DNA of 64,000 nucleotides from contig NZ_CP107913.1 of NCBI RefSeq assembly GCF_036014115.1, positions 6,317,501 through 6,381,500 on the forward strand, read 5' to 3'. Position 1 is the first letter of the stretch, and each line of letters starts with the position of its first letter. Below, one piece after another: positions 25,393 through 33,858 of the stretch. Made by a program: the position numbers and the translations under genes. The notes below the pieces were generated by a model. It was not told the origin of the DNA, searched no databases, and saw only the letters and a list, made by a program, of their open reading frames with translations. The DNA comes from Streptomyces sp. NBC_00448 (GTDB taxonomy: Bacteria > Actinomycetota > Actinomycetes > Streptomycetales > Streptomycetaceae).

Positions 25393-26499
25393 GTGTTGGC
25401 TGAGGAACGGCGTGAGGCGATTCTGCGTGCTGTGGAGCGCCAGGGTTCGATCACCGTGAAGGAACTCGCGGCGGAGATGGGCGTCTCCGCCGTCACGCTG
25501 CGCCAGGACGTACGGGAACTCGCCGGCCGCGGACTGCTCACGCGCGTGCACGGCGGTGCGAGGGCGCTGGCCCCGGCCGAGCCACCCGCCGCCACCGCTC
25601 CCACCGCATCCACCGCACTCACCGCGGGCCCGGCGCCGGCCGGTGAACGGCACGCCGTCGGGCTGGTGGTGCCGCCGGGCGGCTACTACTACGCCGAGGT
25701 GATCCGCGGCGTCCAGAACGCGGCCCGCCCGCTCGGCGTCCGCGTCGTGCTGGCGGTCTCCGGGGAGTCGCTGGCGGAGAACCAGGAACAGGTGCGCCAG
25801 CTCCTGGCCGGCGGCGTCGACAGCCTGCTGCTGATGCTGCACTCGGGGCTGCGCCCGCTGGACGAGGCCGAGGAGTGGCTGAGCGGCCTGGGCACACCGG
25901 CCGTGCTCGTGGAGCGCCGGGTGGGGCTGCGGGCCGGGCAGTTGGAGCAGGTGGCCTCCGACCACGCCTACGGCGCGGCCCTGGCGGTGCGCCACCTCGC
26001 CGGGCTCGGCCACGACAAGGTGGCCCTGGTGGCCCGGGTGGAGAGCCCCAACACCCCGCTGCTCAGCGCCGGTTACGCCGACGCCGTGGCGGCGATCGGG
26101 CTGACGCCGTGGCCGGAGTACCTCATCGACACCAGCGGTGACGCCACCGCGGCCGACGCGCGCTTCGAGGAGGTGGTGCGGGCGGTGGAAGCCGGTGAGG
26201 TCAAGGCGGCGCTGGTGCACAACGACATCGACGCCATCGCCCTCGTGGGCATCCTGCGCGCGCGGGGACTGCGGGTGCCGGAGGACCTGGCGCTGGTCAC
26301 CTACGACGACGAGGTGGCCGAGTTGAGCGATGTGCCGCTGACCGCGGTGGCCCCGCCCAAGCAGGCGGTGGGGGCGTGGGCCCTGGACCTCGCGCTGCGC
26401 CGCCGGGCCGACCCTTCCGCGCCGCTCGCCGAGATCCTGCTCCGCCCGCAGCTGCGGGTGCGGGCCTCCTGCGGTGCCGACCGGCAGGCCGGCGCCTGA
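25393..26499 (+). CDS. DeoR-type HTH fused to LacI-type sensor domain
   Basis: 368 aa, GTG at 25393 with AGAGAGGAC upstream. Residues 1-58 are a DeoR winged helix (RREAILRAVERQGSITVKEL, then VSAVTLRQDVRELAGRGLLTRVHGGA). After an Ala/Thr/Pro linker the rest is a periplasmic-binding-like sensor as in LacI regulators (VGLVVPPGGYYYAEVIRGVQ, SDHAYGAALAVRHLAGLGH, HNDIDAIALVGILRARGLRVPEDL). It sits between the lyase genes and the sugar ABC transporter genes, so it probably controls the transporter in response to an imported oligosaccharide. Confidence 0.88.
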   Translation: MLAEERREAILRAVERQGSITVKELAAEMGVSAVTLRQDVRELAGRGLLTRVHGGARALAPAEPPAATAPTASTALTAGPAPAGERHAVGLVVPPGGYYYAEVIRGVQNAARPLGVRVVLAVSGESLAENQEQVRQLLAGGVDSLLLMLHSGLRPLDEAEEWLSGLGTPAVLVERRVGLRAGQLEQVASDHAYGAALAVRHLAGLGHDKVALVARVESPNTPLLSAGYADAVAAIGLTPWPEYLIDTSGDATAADARFEEVVRAVEAGEVKAALVHNDIDAIALVGILRARGLRVPEDLALVTYDDEVAELSDVPLTAVAPPKQAVGAWALDLALRRRADPSAPLAEILLRPQLRVRASCGADRQAGA

Positions 26500-26547
26500 C
26501 CGACGAATAGCGTTTGCTTTCGTTTCCTTCATTCGAAATCATATGCA

Positions 26548-26576
26548 TTGACTGGCTGTCGTGTGTAGCGAATACT
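26548..26576 (+). promoter_or_regulatory. Promoter of the sugar ABC operon
   Basis: TTGACT at 26548-26553 and AATACT at 26571-26576, spaced by exactly 17 bases, fit the vegetative sigma-70-like consensus. The start codon of the binding-protein gene is 36 bases further. A TTTCG-N11-CGAAA inverted repeat at 26518-26538 lies just upstream and could be the operator. Confidence 0.6.
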
Positions 26577-26612
26577 TGCGGTGACACCCAAGCGAACGAT
26601 CGGTGGCACATC

Positions 26613-27917
26613 ATGTTTCGTAGCCGACTGGCAGCCCTGGCCTGCTCCGTCGCGGCACTCGGCCTGCTCGTCACGGGATGCGGGAACTCGGACGGCGGCG
26701 GGTCCGCGGCGGGCAAGGACACCGGGAAGGTCACCTTCTGGTCCTTCGTCAAGGGCTCCGACAAGGTCGCCGCGGCATTCAACCGGACCCACCCGGGCAT
26801 CAAGGTGAGCTTCGAGTCGATGCCCTCGGGCCAGGAGTACTACTCCAAGCTCACGAACGCGGTCCGGGCCGGCACCGTCCCGGACGTCGCGGTGGTGGAG
26901 TACCCCCAACTGCCGCAGTTCGCCACCCAGGGCATGCTGGAGAGCCTGCCCGGGTCGCTCGGCTCGCTGGTCAGGACCGACTTCCCGGCCTCCGTCCAGC
27001 GGCTGGTCCAACTGGGCGGCAGCACCTGGGGCGTTCCCCGTGACGCGGCGCCGCTGATGCTCTACTACCGCAAGGACTTCTTCGCGGACCACAAGATCTC
27101 CGTCCCCACCACGTGGGACCAGTACCGGGACATGACGCAGCAGGTCAAGAAGTCCGATCCGAAGGCCCGCGGCGGCGTGTTCTACACCGACGACCCCAGC
27201 CTGTTCACCGGCCTCGCCTGGCAGGCCGGTGCGCGGTGGTTCGGCACGGACAAGGACGCCTGGAAGGTGTCGCTCGACGACGCGGCCTCCCGCAAGGTGG
27301 CCGACTTCTGGGGCGACCTCGCCCGCAAGGACCTGGTCAGCTCGCTGAGTTCGCTCGACCCGTTCTGGACCAGCGTGCAGCAGAACCGCACCGTCGCCTA
27401 CGTCTGCGCGAGCTGGTGCGCGGGCTCCCAGCAGGCGACCGTCGCCGACCAGGCCGGCAAGTGGTCGGTGGCACCGGTCCCGACCTGGGACGGCAAGCCG
27501 GCCTCCGGCATGTACGGCGGCTCGTCGTTCGTCATCCCCAAGGGCGCCAAGAACAGCGCGGCCGCGGCGGAGTTCATCAAGTGGATCACCACCGACCCGC
27601 AGGGCATGAAGGCGTGGGTCTCCGGCGGCACCAGCAGCATGTTCCCCGCCGACCCCAAGCTCGTACCGGTCACCAAGGCGGCCTTCCCCACGACCTACTT
27701 CGGCGGCCAGGACGTGTACGCGGTGGCCGGCGAGTCCTACGACGCCGTCAAGCCGGGCTGGACGTGGGGACCCGACATGGGCACCACGAACACGGCCATC
27801 GTCGACCAGCTCCCGAAGGTCGCCGAGGGCAAGGCGAACCTCTTCGACGTCCTCAAGGGCGCGCAGCAGGACACCGTCAAGGACATCCAGCACCGCGGGA
27901 TGAAGCTCGCCCCGTAG
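26613..27917 (+). CDS. extracellular sugar-binding lipoprotein of an ABC transporter
   Basis: 434 aa from the ATG at 26613. Lipoprotein signal with lipobox LVTGC (Cys about residue 23). The mature part is a family 1 solute-binding protein (KVTFWSFVKGSDKVAAAFN, GIKVSFESMPSGQEYYSKL, TWGVPRDAAPLMLYYRKDFF, SFVIPKGAKNSAAAAEFIKW). It captures an oligosaccharide outside the membrane and hands it to the two permeases encoded next. No ATPase gene is in this run, so a shared MsiK-type ATPase elsewhere probably powers it, as is common in streptomycetes. Confidence 0.92.
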   Translation: MFRSRLAALACSVAALGLLVTGCGNSDGGGSAAGKDTGKVTFWSFVKGSDKVAAAFNRTHPGIKVSFESMPSGQEYYSKLTNAVRAGTVPDVAVVEYPQLPQFATQGMLESLPGSLGSLVRTDFPASVQRLVQLGGSTWGVPRDAAPLMLYYRKDFFADHKISVPTTWDQYRDMTQQVKKSDPKARGGVFYTDDPSLFTGLAWQAGARWFGTDKDAWKVSLDDAASRKVADFWGDLARKDLVSSLSSLDPFWTSVQQNRTVAYVCASWCAGSQQATVADQAGKWSVAPVPTWDGKPASGMYGGSSFVIPKGAKNSAAAAEFIKWITTDPQGMKAWVSGGTSSMFPADPKLVPVTKAAFPTTYFGGQDVYAVAGESYDAVKPGWTWGPDMGTTNTAIVDQLPKVAEGKANLFDVLKGAQQDTVKDIQHRGMKLAP

Positions 27918-28059
27918 CACCCGCGGCGTGCGCACCCGTCCGGCCGCCGGACATCCGCCCGGTCCCCGGGCGCCGGTCCTGCTGCCGCACACCCGCCCGG
28001 GCACCCGTCCCGTCCCCGCCCCACGCCCCCTCCGCGCTCTCCCGTCGAGAAAGGCCGGT

Positions 28060-28956
28060 ATGGCCAGCCCGTCCGTCCGTGCCCAGCGCCGTACCGCCGC
28101 GCTGCTCCTGGCACCGTTCTTCGTCCTCTTCAGCGCCGTCGTGCTCGCCCCGCTGGTCTACGCCGGCTGGCTGAGCCTGTTCACCACCCGCACCTCCGGC
28201 CTCGGCTTCGGCGGCACCCAGCAGGTCTTCGCCGGCCTGGACAACTACACGCGGGCGCTGTCCGACCCGGCGTTCCGGAACGGCTTCCTCACCATCGCCG
28301 CGTATGCCGCCGTCTACCTCCCGGTGATGATCGGCGGCGCGCTCGTCCTCGCCCTGCTGCTGGACTCGGCCCTGGTCAAGGCGCGCGCCTTCTTCCAGCT
28401 GGCGCTGTTCCTCCCGCACGCGGTGCCCGGCCTGATCGCGGCCCTCATCTGGGTCTACCTCTACACGCCGGGACTGAGCCCGGTGATCGACCTGCTCGGG
28501 TCGGCCGGCCTGCACGTCGACTTCCTCTCGGCGGACAACGCGGTGTTCTCCGCGGCCAACATCGCCGTCTGGGAGTGGATCGGCTACAACATGGTCATCT
28601 TCTACGCCGCGCTCCAGGCGGTGCCGCGCGAGACCCTCGACGCGGCGCGGCTCGACGGTGCGGGCGGCATCCGTACCGCGCTGTCGATCAAGGTGCCGAT
28701 GATCCGCCCGGCCATCGCGCTGGCCGTGCTGTTCACCGTGATCGGGTCGGTCCAGCTCTTCACCGAACCGAAGGTCATCTACAGCGCCTCCAGCGCGATC
28801 GGCAGCAGTTGGACGCCCAACATGTACGTCCAGACCGCCGCGTTCACCCGCGACGACCTCGGACTGGCCGCGGCCGCCTCGCTGCTGATCGCGCTGTTCG
28901 CCGCGGCCCTGTCGTTCCTCGTCACCCGCTTTCCGCGCCGCAGGAGGCAGCCATGA
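28060..28956 (+). CDS. sugar ABC transporter permease, MalF-type
   Basis: 298 aa from the ATG at 28060 (GAGAAAGG upstream). Six membrane segments, beginning AALLLAPFFVLFSAVVLAPL. The EAA-type loop is RETLDAARLDGAGGIRTALSIKVPMIRP. It forms the channel with the next gene product, whose start overlaps this stop as ATGA. Confidence 0.92.
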   Translation: MASPSVRAQRRTAALLLAPFFVLFSAVVLAPLVYAGWLSLFTTRTSGLGFGGTQQVFAGLDNYTRALSDPAFRNGFLTIAAYAAVYLPVMIGGALVLALLLDSALVKARAFFQLALFLPHAVPGLIAALIWVYLYTPGLSPVIDLLGSAGLHVDFLSADNAVFSAANIAVWEWIGYNMVIFYAALQAVPRETLDAARLDGAGGIRTALSIKVPMIRPAIALAVLFTVIGSVQLFTEPKVIYSASSAIGSSWTPNMYVQTAAFTRDDLGLAAAASLLIALFAAALSFLVTRFPRRRRQP

Positions 28957-29900
28957 CCGAGCCCACGACGCTCAGCGCGCCGCCCGCCGCGGCGCCGGCG
29001 CCGACCGGCGGGAAGCCGCCGGTCCGGCGCGGGCCGCGCATACCCGGCAGCCGTCAGTCGCTCCTGCTGTCCAGGGCCGGGGTGACCGCGATGCTGGGGC
29101 TCGCCGCCCTGTACACGCTGCTGCCGATGCTCTGGCTGGTCCTGTCGTCCACCAAGAGCCGCCAGGACCTGTTCGCCACCAACGGATTCGCGCCGGGCCG
29201 CCACTTCGCGCTCTTCGGCAACCTGCGGTACCTGTTCAGCACCGAGGACGGCATCTACCTGCGCTGGATGGGCAACACCGTGCTGTACGCGGGTGTCGGC
29301 GCGCTGCTGGCGACGGTGCTCAGCGTCGCCGCCGGGTACGCCTTCGACAAGCTGGCCTTCCCCGCCAAGGAGAAGCTCTTCGCCCTGGTCCTGCTGGGCG
29401 TGATGGTGCCGGGCACCGCGATGGCGATCCCGCTGTACCTGATCGCCGCCAAGGTCGGCCTGGTGAACACCTACTGGAGCGTTTTCGTGCCCGGCCTGGT
29501 GTTCCCGTTCGGGGTCTACCTGGCCCGGGTCTTCAGCGCGTCCTACGTCCCCGGCGAGGTGCTGGAGGCCGCCCGGGTGGACGGCGCGAGCGAGTTCAGG
29601 ACCTTCCGCCGGATCGCCTTCCCCATGCTCGCGCCCGGCTCGGTGACGATCTTCCTCTTCCAGTTCACCCAGATCTGGAACAGCTTCTTCCTGCCCCTGG
29701 TGATGCTGTCGGACAAGAAGCTCTACCCGGTCAACCTCGGTCTGTACGTCTGGTACTCCTCCGCGCTGTCCGAGGGGCACCCGCAGGACTACCTGCTGGC
29801 CGTGGTCGGATCGCTGGTCTCGGTGGCCCCGCTGGTCGTCCTCTTCCTGATGCTCCAGCGGTACTGGAAGTCCGGCATGACCGCCGGCGCGGTGAAGTAG
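28953..29900 (+). CDS. sugar ABC transporter permease, MalG-type
   Basis: 315 aa, ATG at 28953 with CAGGAGG upstream. A long cytoplasmic Pro/Ala N terminus (about 45 residues) precedes six membrane segments. The EAA loop is GEVLEAARVDGASEFRTFRRIAFPM. Translationally coupled to the partner permease. Together with the lipoprotein it imports a product of the GH89/lyase enzymes, by context. Confidence 0.92.
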   Translation: MTEPTTLSAPPAAAPAPTGGKPPVRRGPRIPGSRQSLLLSRAGVTAMLGLAALYTLLPMLWLVLSSTKSRQDLFATNGFAPGRHFALFGNLRYLFSTEDGIYLRWMGNTVLYAGVGALLATVLSVAAGYAFDKLAFPAKEKLFALVLLGVMVPGTAMAIPLYLIAAKVGLVNTYWSVFVPGLVFPFGVYLARVFSASYVPGEVLEAARVDGASEFRTFRRIAFPMLAPGSVTIFLFQFTQIWNSFFLPLVMLSDKKLYPVNLGLYVWYSSALSEGHPQDYLLAVVGSLVSVAPLVVLFLMLQRYWKSGMTAGAVK

Positions 29901-30303
29901 GCGGGTGGGAAGCCCCCTGCGGACGTCGAGCGGTCCGGGGGCGGCGTCGACGAAGCAGCCGGCCCCGCCCTCCCTGCTCTCCCCACACGTCACGGTGGCC
30001 CTTTCGGCCACACGCGTTTCAGCGTGGATCGCTCGCCCGCCACGGCCGCCAGGCATCGGAAAGCGCAGGCGGCTCGCCCTCGCACGCCCGGGGCGACCTG
30101 GTCGAACGCCGCGCAGCACGGCCCCGGTGAGGGCGGGACAACGGCCGAAACGCCCCCTTAACCACGCGGGCCGGCAGGTGGATATTCCGGCGTGGGCCGC
30201 CGTGAACATGTCATGAACATGATGATCTCCTCGGTGCCCGGTACCCCACCCCCACAGCCCCGGCCTCGACGAAGCGGCCGGGGGCCCGGAACAGGAGAGA
30301 CAC
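29901..30303. other. 403-bp intergenic region with direct repeats and a leader hairpin
   Basis: No supportable gene. Two identical TGAACATG octamers at 30203-30210 and 30214-30221 are one helical turn (11 bp) apart, the layout used by SARP/OmpR-type activators. A hairpin CCCCGGCC (30258-30265) with GGCCGGGG (30276-30283) lies in the leader just before the AGGAGAG ribosome site of the next gene. Functions are guesses. Confidence 0.4.
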
Positions 30304-30936
30304 ATGCGCACCAGTTATGCCCTGCCCGTGGCCGCGCTCGGCGTGGTCGCCGCGCTCGGGCTGTCCTCCGGCGCGGCGTCGGCCGCCGACAACCCGCTGA
30401 GCCTGGCCTGCCAGGCCACACCGCCGATCGTCTCCGCGGAGACCTTCACCATCGACGCGGGAGTCAACGGCACCGCGCCGGCTTCCGTGGCCGCCGGGAG
30501 CGCCTTCACCGTGTCGCTGGCCCCGGACGCGATCACCGTTCCCTCGTCCGTCAACGGGAACACCGTGAACTCGATCAGCTCGCTGACGCTGACCGCGCCG
30601 GTGCCGGCGAACGCGACGCTGACCGGCGAGACGCTCAGCGGCGGTTCCGGGCTGGGCTCGGGCACCCCGTCGGTCTCGGTGAGCGGCGGCACCATCGCGC
30701 TGACCGTGCCCGGCCCGATCAGCGGCGGCAGCACCTTCACGCTGCCGACGCTGAACCTGGACCTGACCGCCGGCGCCTCCGGCACCACCGTGCAGACCCA
30801 ACTCGCGGGCAGCAGCTACTCCAGCCCCGGCCTGACCTTCACCGCGAACGTGACCTCCAGCATCTTCACGGTGAACGCGCCGACCGCCTGCTACCCCTCG
30901 CCGAACCCGGTGCTGACCTCGACGACCGTCTCCTGA
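30304..30936 (+). CDS. small secreted protein of unknown function
   Basis: 210 aa with an AGGAGAG ribosome site 5 nt upstream. The Sec signal peptide is MRTSYALPVAALGVVAALGL with cleavage near ASAAD. The mature part has two Cys (about residues 36 and 197), is rich in Ser, Thr, Gly, Val and Ala and is probably all beta. No known domain is recognised. It stands alone between the ABC operon and a convergent secreted enzyme gene, with a long hairpin after its stop. It may be a cell-surface or extracellular structural protein. Confidence 0.75.
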   Translation: MRTSYALPVAALGVVAALGLSSGAASAADNPLSLACQATPPIVSAETFTIDAGVNGTAPASVAAGSAFTVSLAPDAITVPSSVNGNTVNSISSLTLTAPVPANATLTGETLSGGSGLGSGTPSVSVSGGTIALTVPGPISGGSTFTLPTLNLDLTAGASGTTVQTQLAGSSYSSPGLTFTANVTSSIFTVNAPTACYPSPNPVLTSTTVS

Positions 30937-30952
30937 CAGCCGCGCACGGCAC

Positions 30953-31013
30953 GGGCGACGGGCCCGGCACCGACGACCTGGTGCAGGTCGTCAGCGCCGG
31001 ACCCGTCGCGCCC
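30953..31013. terminator. Bidirectional terminator hairpin
   Basis: An inner stem ACGACCTG (30973-30980) pairs with CAGGTCGT (30984-30991) across GTG. An outer arm, GGGCGACGGG and CCGGC at 30953-30968, pairs with most of 30996-31013. It sits in the 110-bp gap between two convergent genes, so it can end both transcripts. Confidence 0.6.
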
Positions 31014-31046
31014 GACCGCACTACGCGGTCGCCGCGCCGGTGCTCG

Positions 31047-33299
31047 TCACGGCCCCGAGGTCAGATAGGTCACCGTGGTGCCGCCGTTGACCTGGCCGCC
31101 GGAGTTGTTGATCACATGGCTGATGGTGCCGCTGCCGCCCAGCGAGACGGTCACCATGTCGTGGAAGGACGAGCCGCTGCCGGGCACCTCGATGGCGCGG
31201 TCGGCCACCACCGACGGGTTGGTGCTCATGTAGCAGTAGACGCCGAGCCCCCACGCCTGGTGCGAGGTGACCGAGTCGGCCACCTTGTAGGAGGGGTAGC
31301 CGTTCTCCCCGCCGCCTGGTGTCCAACTGGCGTTGTTCGGCACGTCGTAGGGCATCTCGGACTGGTAGAAGTACGTCCGCCCGCCGTTGCCTTTCCACAG
31401 CGTCTGGTACTGCTGGTAGTGCTCGACGGCCAGGCCGTACATCGTGACGTTGTTGCCGTTGACCACCAGCCCGTTGGCGGCGGTGTTGGTGTTCCAGCCG
31501 ACGGTGCCGCCGTTGCCGTGGTCGGCGCGCCAGATCCACAGGTCGCTGCCGATGGTGTTCGCGCTGTTGACGACGAGGGACTGGGTGGCCTTCCCGGCGA
31601 CGTCGCCGCCGACCCGGAAGAACACGTCCTGCAACGTGGTCGGGTCGGACGCGTGGCTCGCCGAGGAGCCGGCCGGGCCGATCTGCACCAGCGAGCTGCT
31701 GTTGGTGGTGCCCGCGCTGACGATCAGCCCGGCGATGTCGATGCCGTCCACGTCGGCGGTGGTGATCGCGGTGACGCCGTTGTCGGGCATCAGCGTGGCC
31801 AGGCCCAGGCCGAGCACCACGGTGTCCGGGCGGGTGATGTTGATCGGCGCGTTCAGGTGGTACACGCCGGGGGTGAAGAGCAGGTTCAGCCCGGAGGAGA
31901 GCGCCGCGTTGATGGTGGCCGCGGTGTCACCGGACTTGACCACGTAGAACTGGGTGATCGGGATCGAGGTCCCCGGCGTCGAACCGCCGGTCCAGTCCGG
32001 GCCGGTGGCGTTGGTGCGCAGGCTCGGCACCATGACGTTGTACAGGCCGGTCGAGTCCGTGTAGAGGTACGGCTTCTCGCGCACCGTCGGGGACTGGCCG
32101 ACCGTGGTGTAGGTCGGGAACGACTGGGCGGGGGCGCCGTTGTCGCCGACGAAGACCATGTTCCAGTTCGACCCGGCCCAGCTGCCCATGGAGGTGTCCT
32201 GCGTCAGGAACTGCTGCTGGGTACCGGAGTTGACCTGGCCGGAGACCCGCGAGTCGCCGATGAACCCGCCCGAGGACCAGTTGCTGCTGTTGTTCCCCGA
32301 GGTGTTGTCGTCCAGGATCATGTTGCCGTGCACGTCGACCCGCCGGAACGGGTCGGCCTGCGAGACGGCGTACTCCAGCGTCCCCGAACTGGGCGTGTCG
32401 GAGAGGTTCTCCACGTCGCGCCAGAAGTTCTGGGTGGCGTTGCCGCCCGACCAGCCGGCGTCCACGTGCACCCCGCCGCCGGTCAGCGAGACGTCGTCGG
32501 GCGACGCCCCCAGGCCGGCCACCTGGGTGTAGAAGCCCACCGGGACGTCCACGTTGTAGCTGCCCGGCGTGAACAGCAGCGCGTAGCGGTTGTTGCCGAA
32601 CTGGTTGGACTGCTGGGAGCTGTAGACCGAGTTGATGGTCGACTGGATCGACGACGACGACATCGACGGGTCGAAGATCTTCACGTTGGGGCCGAGGTCG
32701 GGGTTGTTCGGGTTGGTCGGCGGGGGAGTGCCGCCCGTGCCGCTGCCCGGGTCGTTCAACGCGAAGGACTGCGCGCTGCTGCCGTTGCAGGTGTACTGCT
32801 GCAGCTGCACCGAGTCCGCGGTCGAGGCGCTCGGGACGTCCAGGCACAGGCCGCTGTAGTGGTTGACGAAGTGGTAGGAGCCGCTGCTCTCCTGGACCGG
32901 CTGCCACTCCTGGCTGCTCCAACCCCCGTTGGACCACAGGTGGATGAGCGCGCCGTTGGCGGTGGACGGACCGTCCACGTCGATGGCGGGCTGCGCGCCG
33001 TTGGCGTTGACGATCGTGTAGTAGCCGGAGTCGGTGGCCGGTTGGAGCTGCCACTGCTGAGCGGTGCTGCCGTTGCAGGTGTACTGCTGGACGGCGGTGC
33101 CGTTGGCGGTCGCGGCCGCCGCCGCGTCCACGCACTTGCCGCTGTTGCCGGCCACCAGGTTGTACCAGGTCGAGGGGGAGACGGCGGCGTGCGCGCTGGC
33201 CGCGCCGACCGTGGAGAGCGCGGCGGCCACGAGTACCGCGGCCGCTCCGGGTCCGACCGCGCGACGCGCCGTCCGGCCCAGTTTCAAGAAACGTTTCAT
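31047..33299 (-). CDS. secreted ricin-domain plus beta-helix enzyme (GH55-like)
   Basis: 750 aa, ATG at 33299 with AAAGGG upstream, and a signal peptide ending near ASAHAA. Residues 40-185 are a ricin-type (CBM13) lectin with repeated CNGSTAQQWQL/CNGSSAQSF units. After a Pro/Thr linker, residues 205-750 form a right-handed beta-helix, with two similar halves each opening with a pectate-lyase-3-like stretch (SIQSTINSVYSSQQ; AATINAALSSGLNLLFTPGVY). This is the architecture of GH55-type beta-1,3-glucanases, though such proteins are often misnamed adenylyl cyclase. Catalytic residues could not be fixed. Probably acts on fungal or algal glucan. Confidence 0.65.
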   Translation of the reverse strand: MKRFLKLGRTARRAVGPGAAAVLVAAALSTVGAASAHAAVSPSTWYNLVAGNSGKCVDAAAAATANGTAVQQYTCNGSTAQQWQLQPATDSGYYTIVNANGAQPAIDVDGPSTANGALIHLWSNGGWSSQEWQPVQESSGSYHFVNHYSGLCLDVPSASTADSVQLQQYTCNGSSAQSFALNDPGSGTGGTPPPTNPNNPDLGPNVKIFDPSMSSSSIQSTINSVYSSQQSNQFGNNRYALLFTPGSYNVDVPVGFYTQVAGLGASPDDVSLTGGGVHVDAGWSGGNATQNFWRDVENLSDTPSSGTLEYAVSQADPFRRVDVHGNMILDDNTSGNNSSNWSSGGFIGDSRVSGQVNSGTQQQFLTQDTSMGSWAGSNWNMVFVGDNGAPAQSFPTYTTVGQSPTVREKPYLYTDSTGLYNVMVPSLRTNATGPDWTGGSTPGTSIPITQFYVVKSGDTAATINAALSSGLNLLFTPGVYHLNAPINITRPDTVVLGLGLATLMPDNGVTAITTADVDGIDIAGLIVSAGTTNSSSLVQIGPAGSSASHASDPTTLQDVFFRVGGDVAGKATQSLVVNSANTIGSDLWIWRADHGNGGTVGWNTNTAANGLVVNGNNVTMYGLAVEHYQQYQTLWKGNGGRTYFYQSEMPYDVPNNASWTPGGGENGYPSYKVADSVTSHQAWGLGVYCYMSTNPSVVADRAIEVPGSGSSFHDMVTVSLGGSGTISHVINNSGGQVNGGTTVTYLTSGP

Positions 33300-33463
33300 G
33301 ACGCCCTTTCCCAGCAGGGTTCGTGTTTCTGAAACAAGAAGTGCGGCACATCCCGGACCAGCGCACCCCCGCGACCGTGGTGGCGCGCGTGCGGCTGACG
33401 AACGTCCGGCCTCTCAGCAATGTGTGTTTCATGAAAGAAGCAGAGCCGTTGCGGGCATGTCAA
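33288..33463 (-). promoter_or_regulatory. Promoter with three GTTTC/GAAAC palindromes
   Basis: On the minus strand a TTGACA box (33463-33458) is followed after 17-18 bases by a weak TTCTTT-like -10. TTTCATGAAA (33427-33436) overlaps that -10, GTTTCTGAAAC (33325-33335) lies in the leader, and GAAACGTTTC (33288-33297) overlaps the start codon of the beta-helix enzyme. The shared half-site suggests a LacI- or XlnR-like repressor. No regulator gene is adjacent. Confidence 0.5.
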
Positions 33464-33769
33464 GGCATTGGTCTGACACCGCACGTCAGCGGTGCCGAGG
33501 CGCGGGGGACCAGGTGATCTCCCCGGCGGGCGCGGCCACGGGCGCCACCCGGCGCCGCAGGTCCGTCCGCCCGGCGCCGATGGTCAAGTCTTCATCTTCT
33601 GCACGCTGTTGACGTCCGGTACGGCCGGGCGGCGGGGCCGGACGGCAGGTGTCTACAGCTTGTGAACGCACAGGTCGGGGCGGGGCGGCGGGTCAACCGC
33701 GGTGCGCGGGCGCTGACTCGGCGGTACGGCCTGAACGCATCCGGTCAGGAAGGTTTGCTTACAGAAGCC

Positions 33770-33799
33770 TTGACGCGGTCTCGCGTTCCGTCGCAGACT
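33770..33799 (+). promoter_or_regulatory. Candidate promoter of the GH18 gene
   Basis: TTGACG at 33770-33775 and CAGACT at 33794-33799 with an 18-base spacer, 59 bases before the start codon. No DasR box was recognised in the 559-bp gap between the two divergent secreted-enzyme genes (33300-33858), and I see no gene there. Confidence 0.4.
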
Positions 33800-33858
33800 C
33801 CGGTTCTGCTCGGCCGAGATGAAACACCCCCCCACCACCGGCCCACACGGAGCCACGC

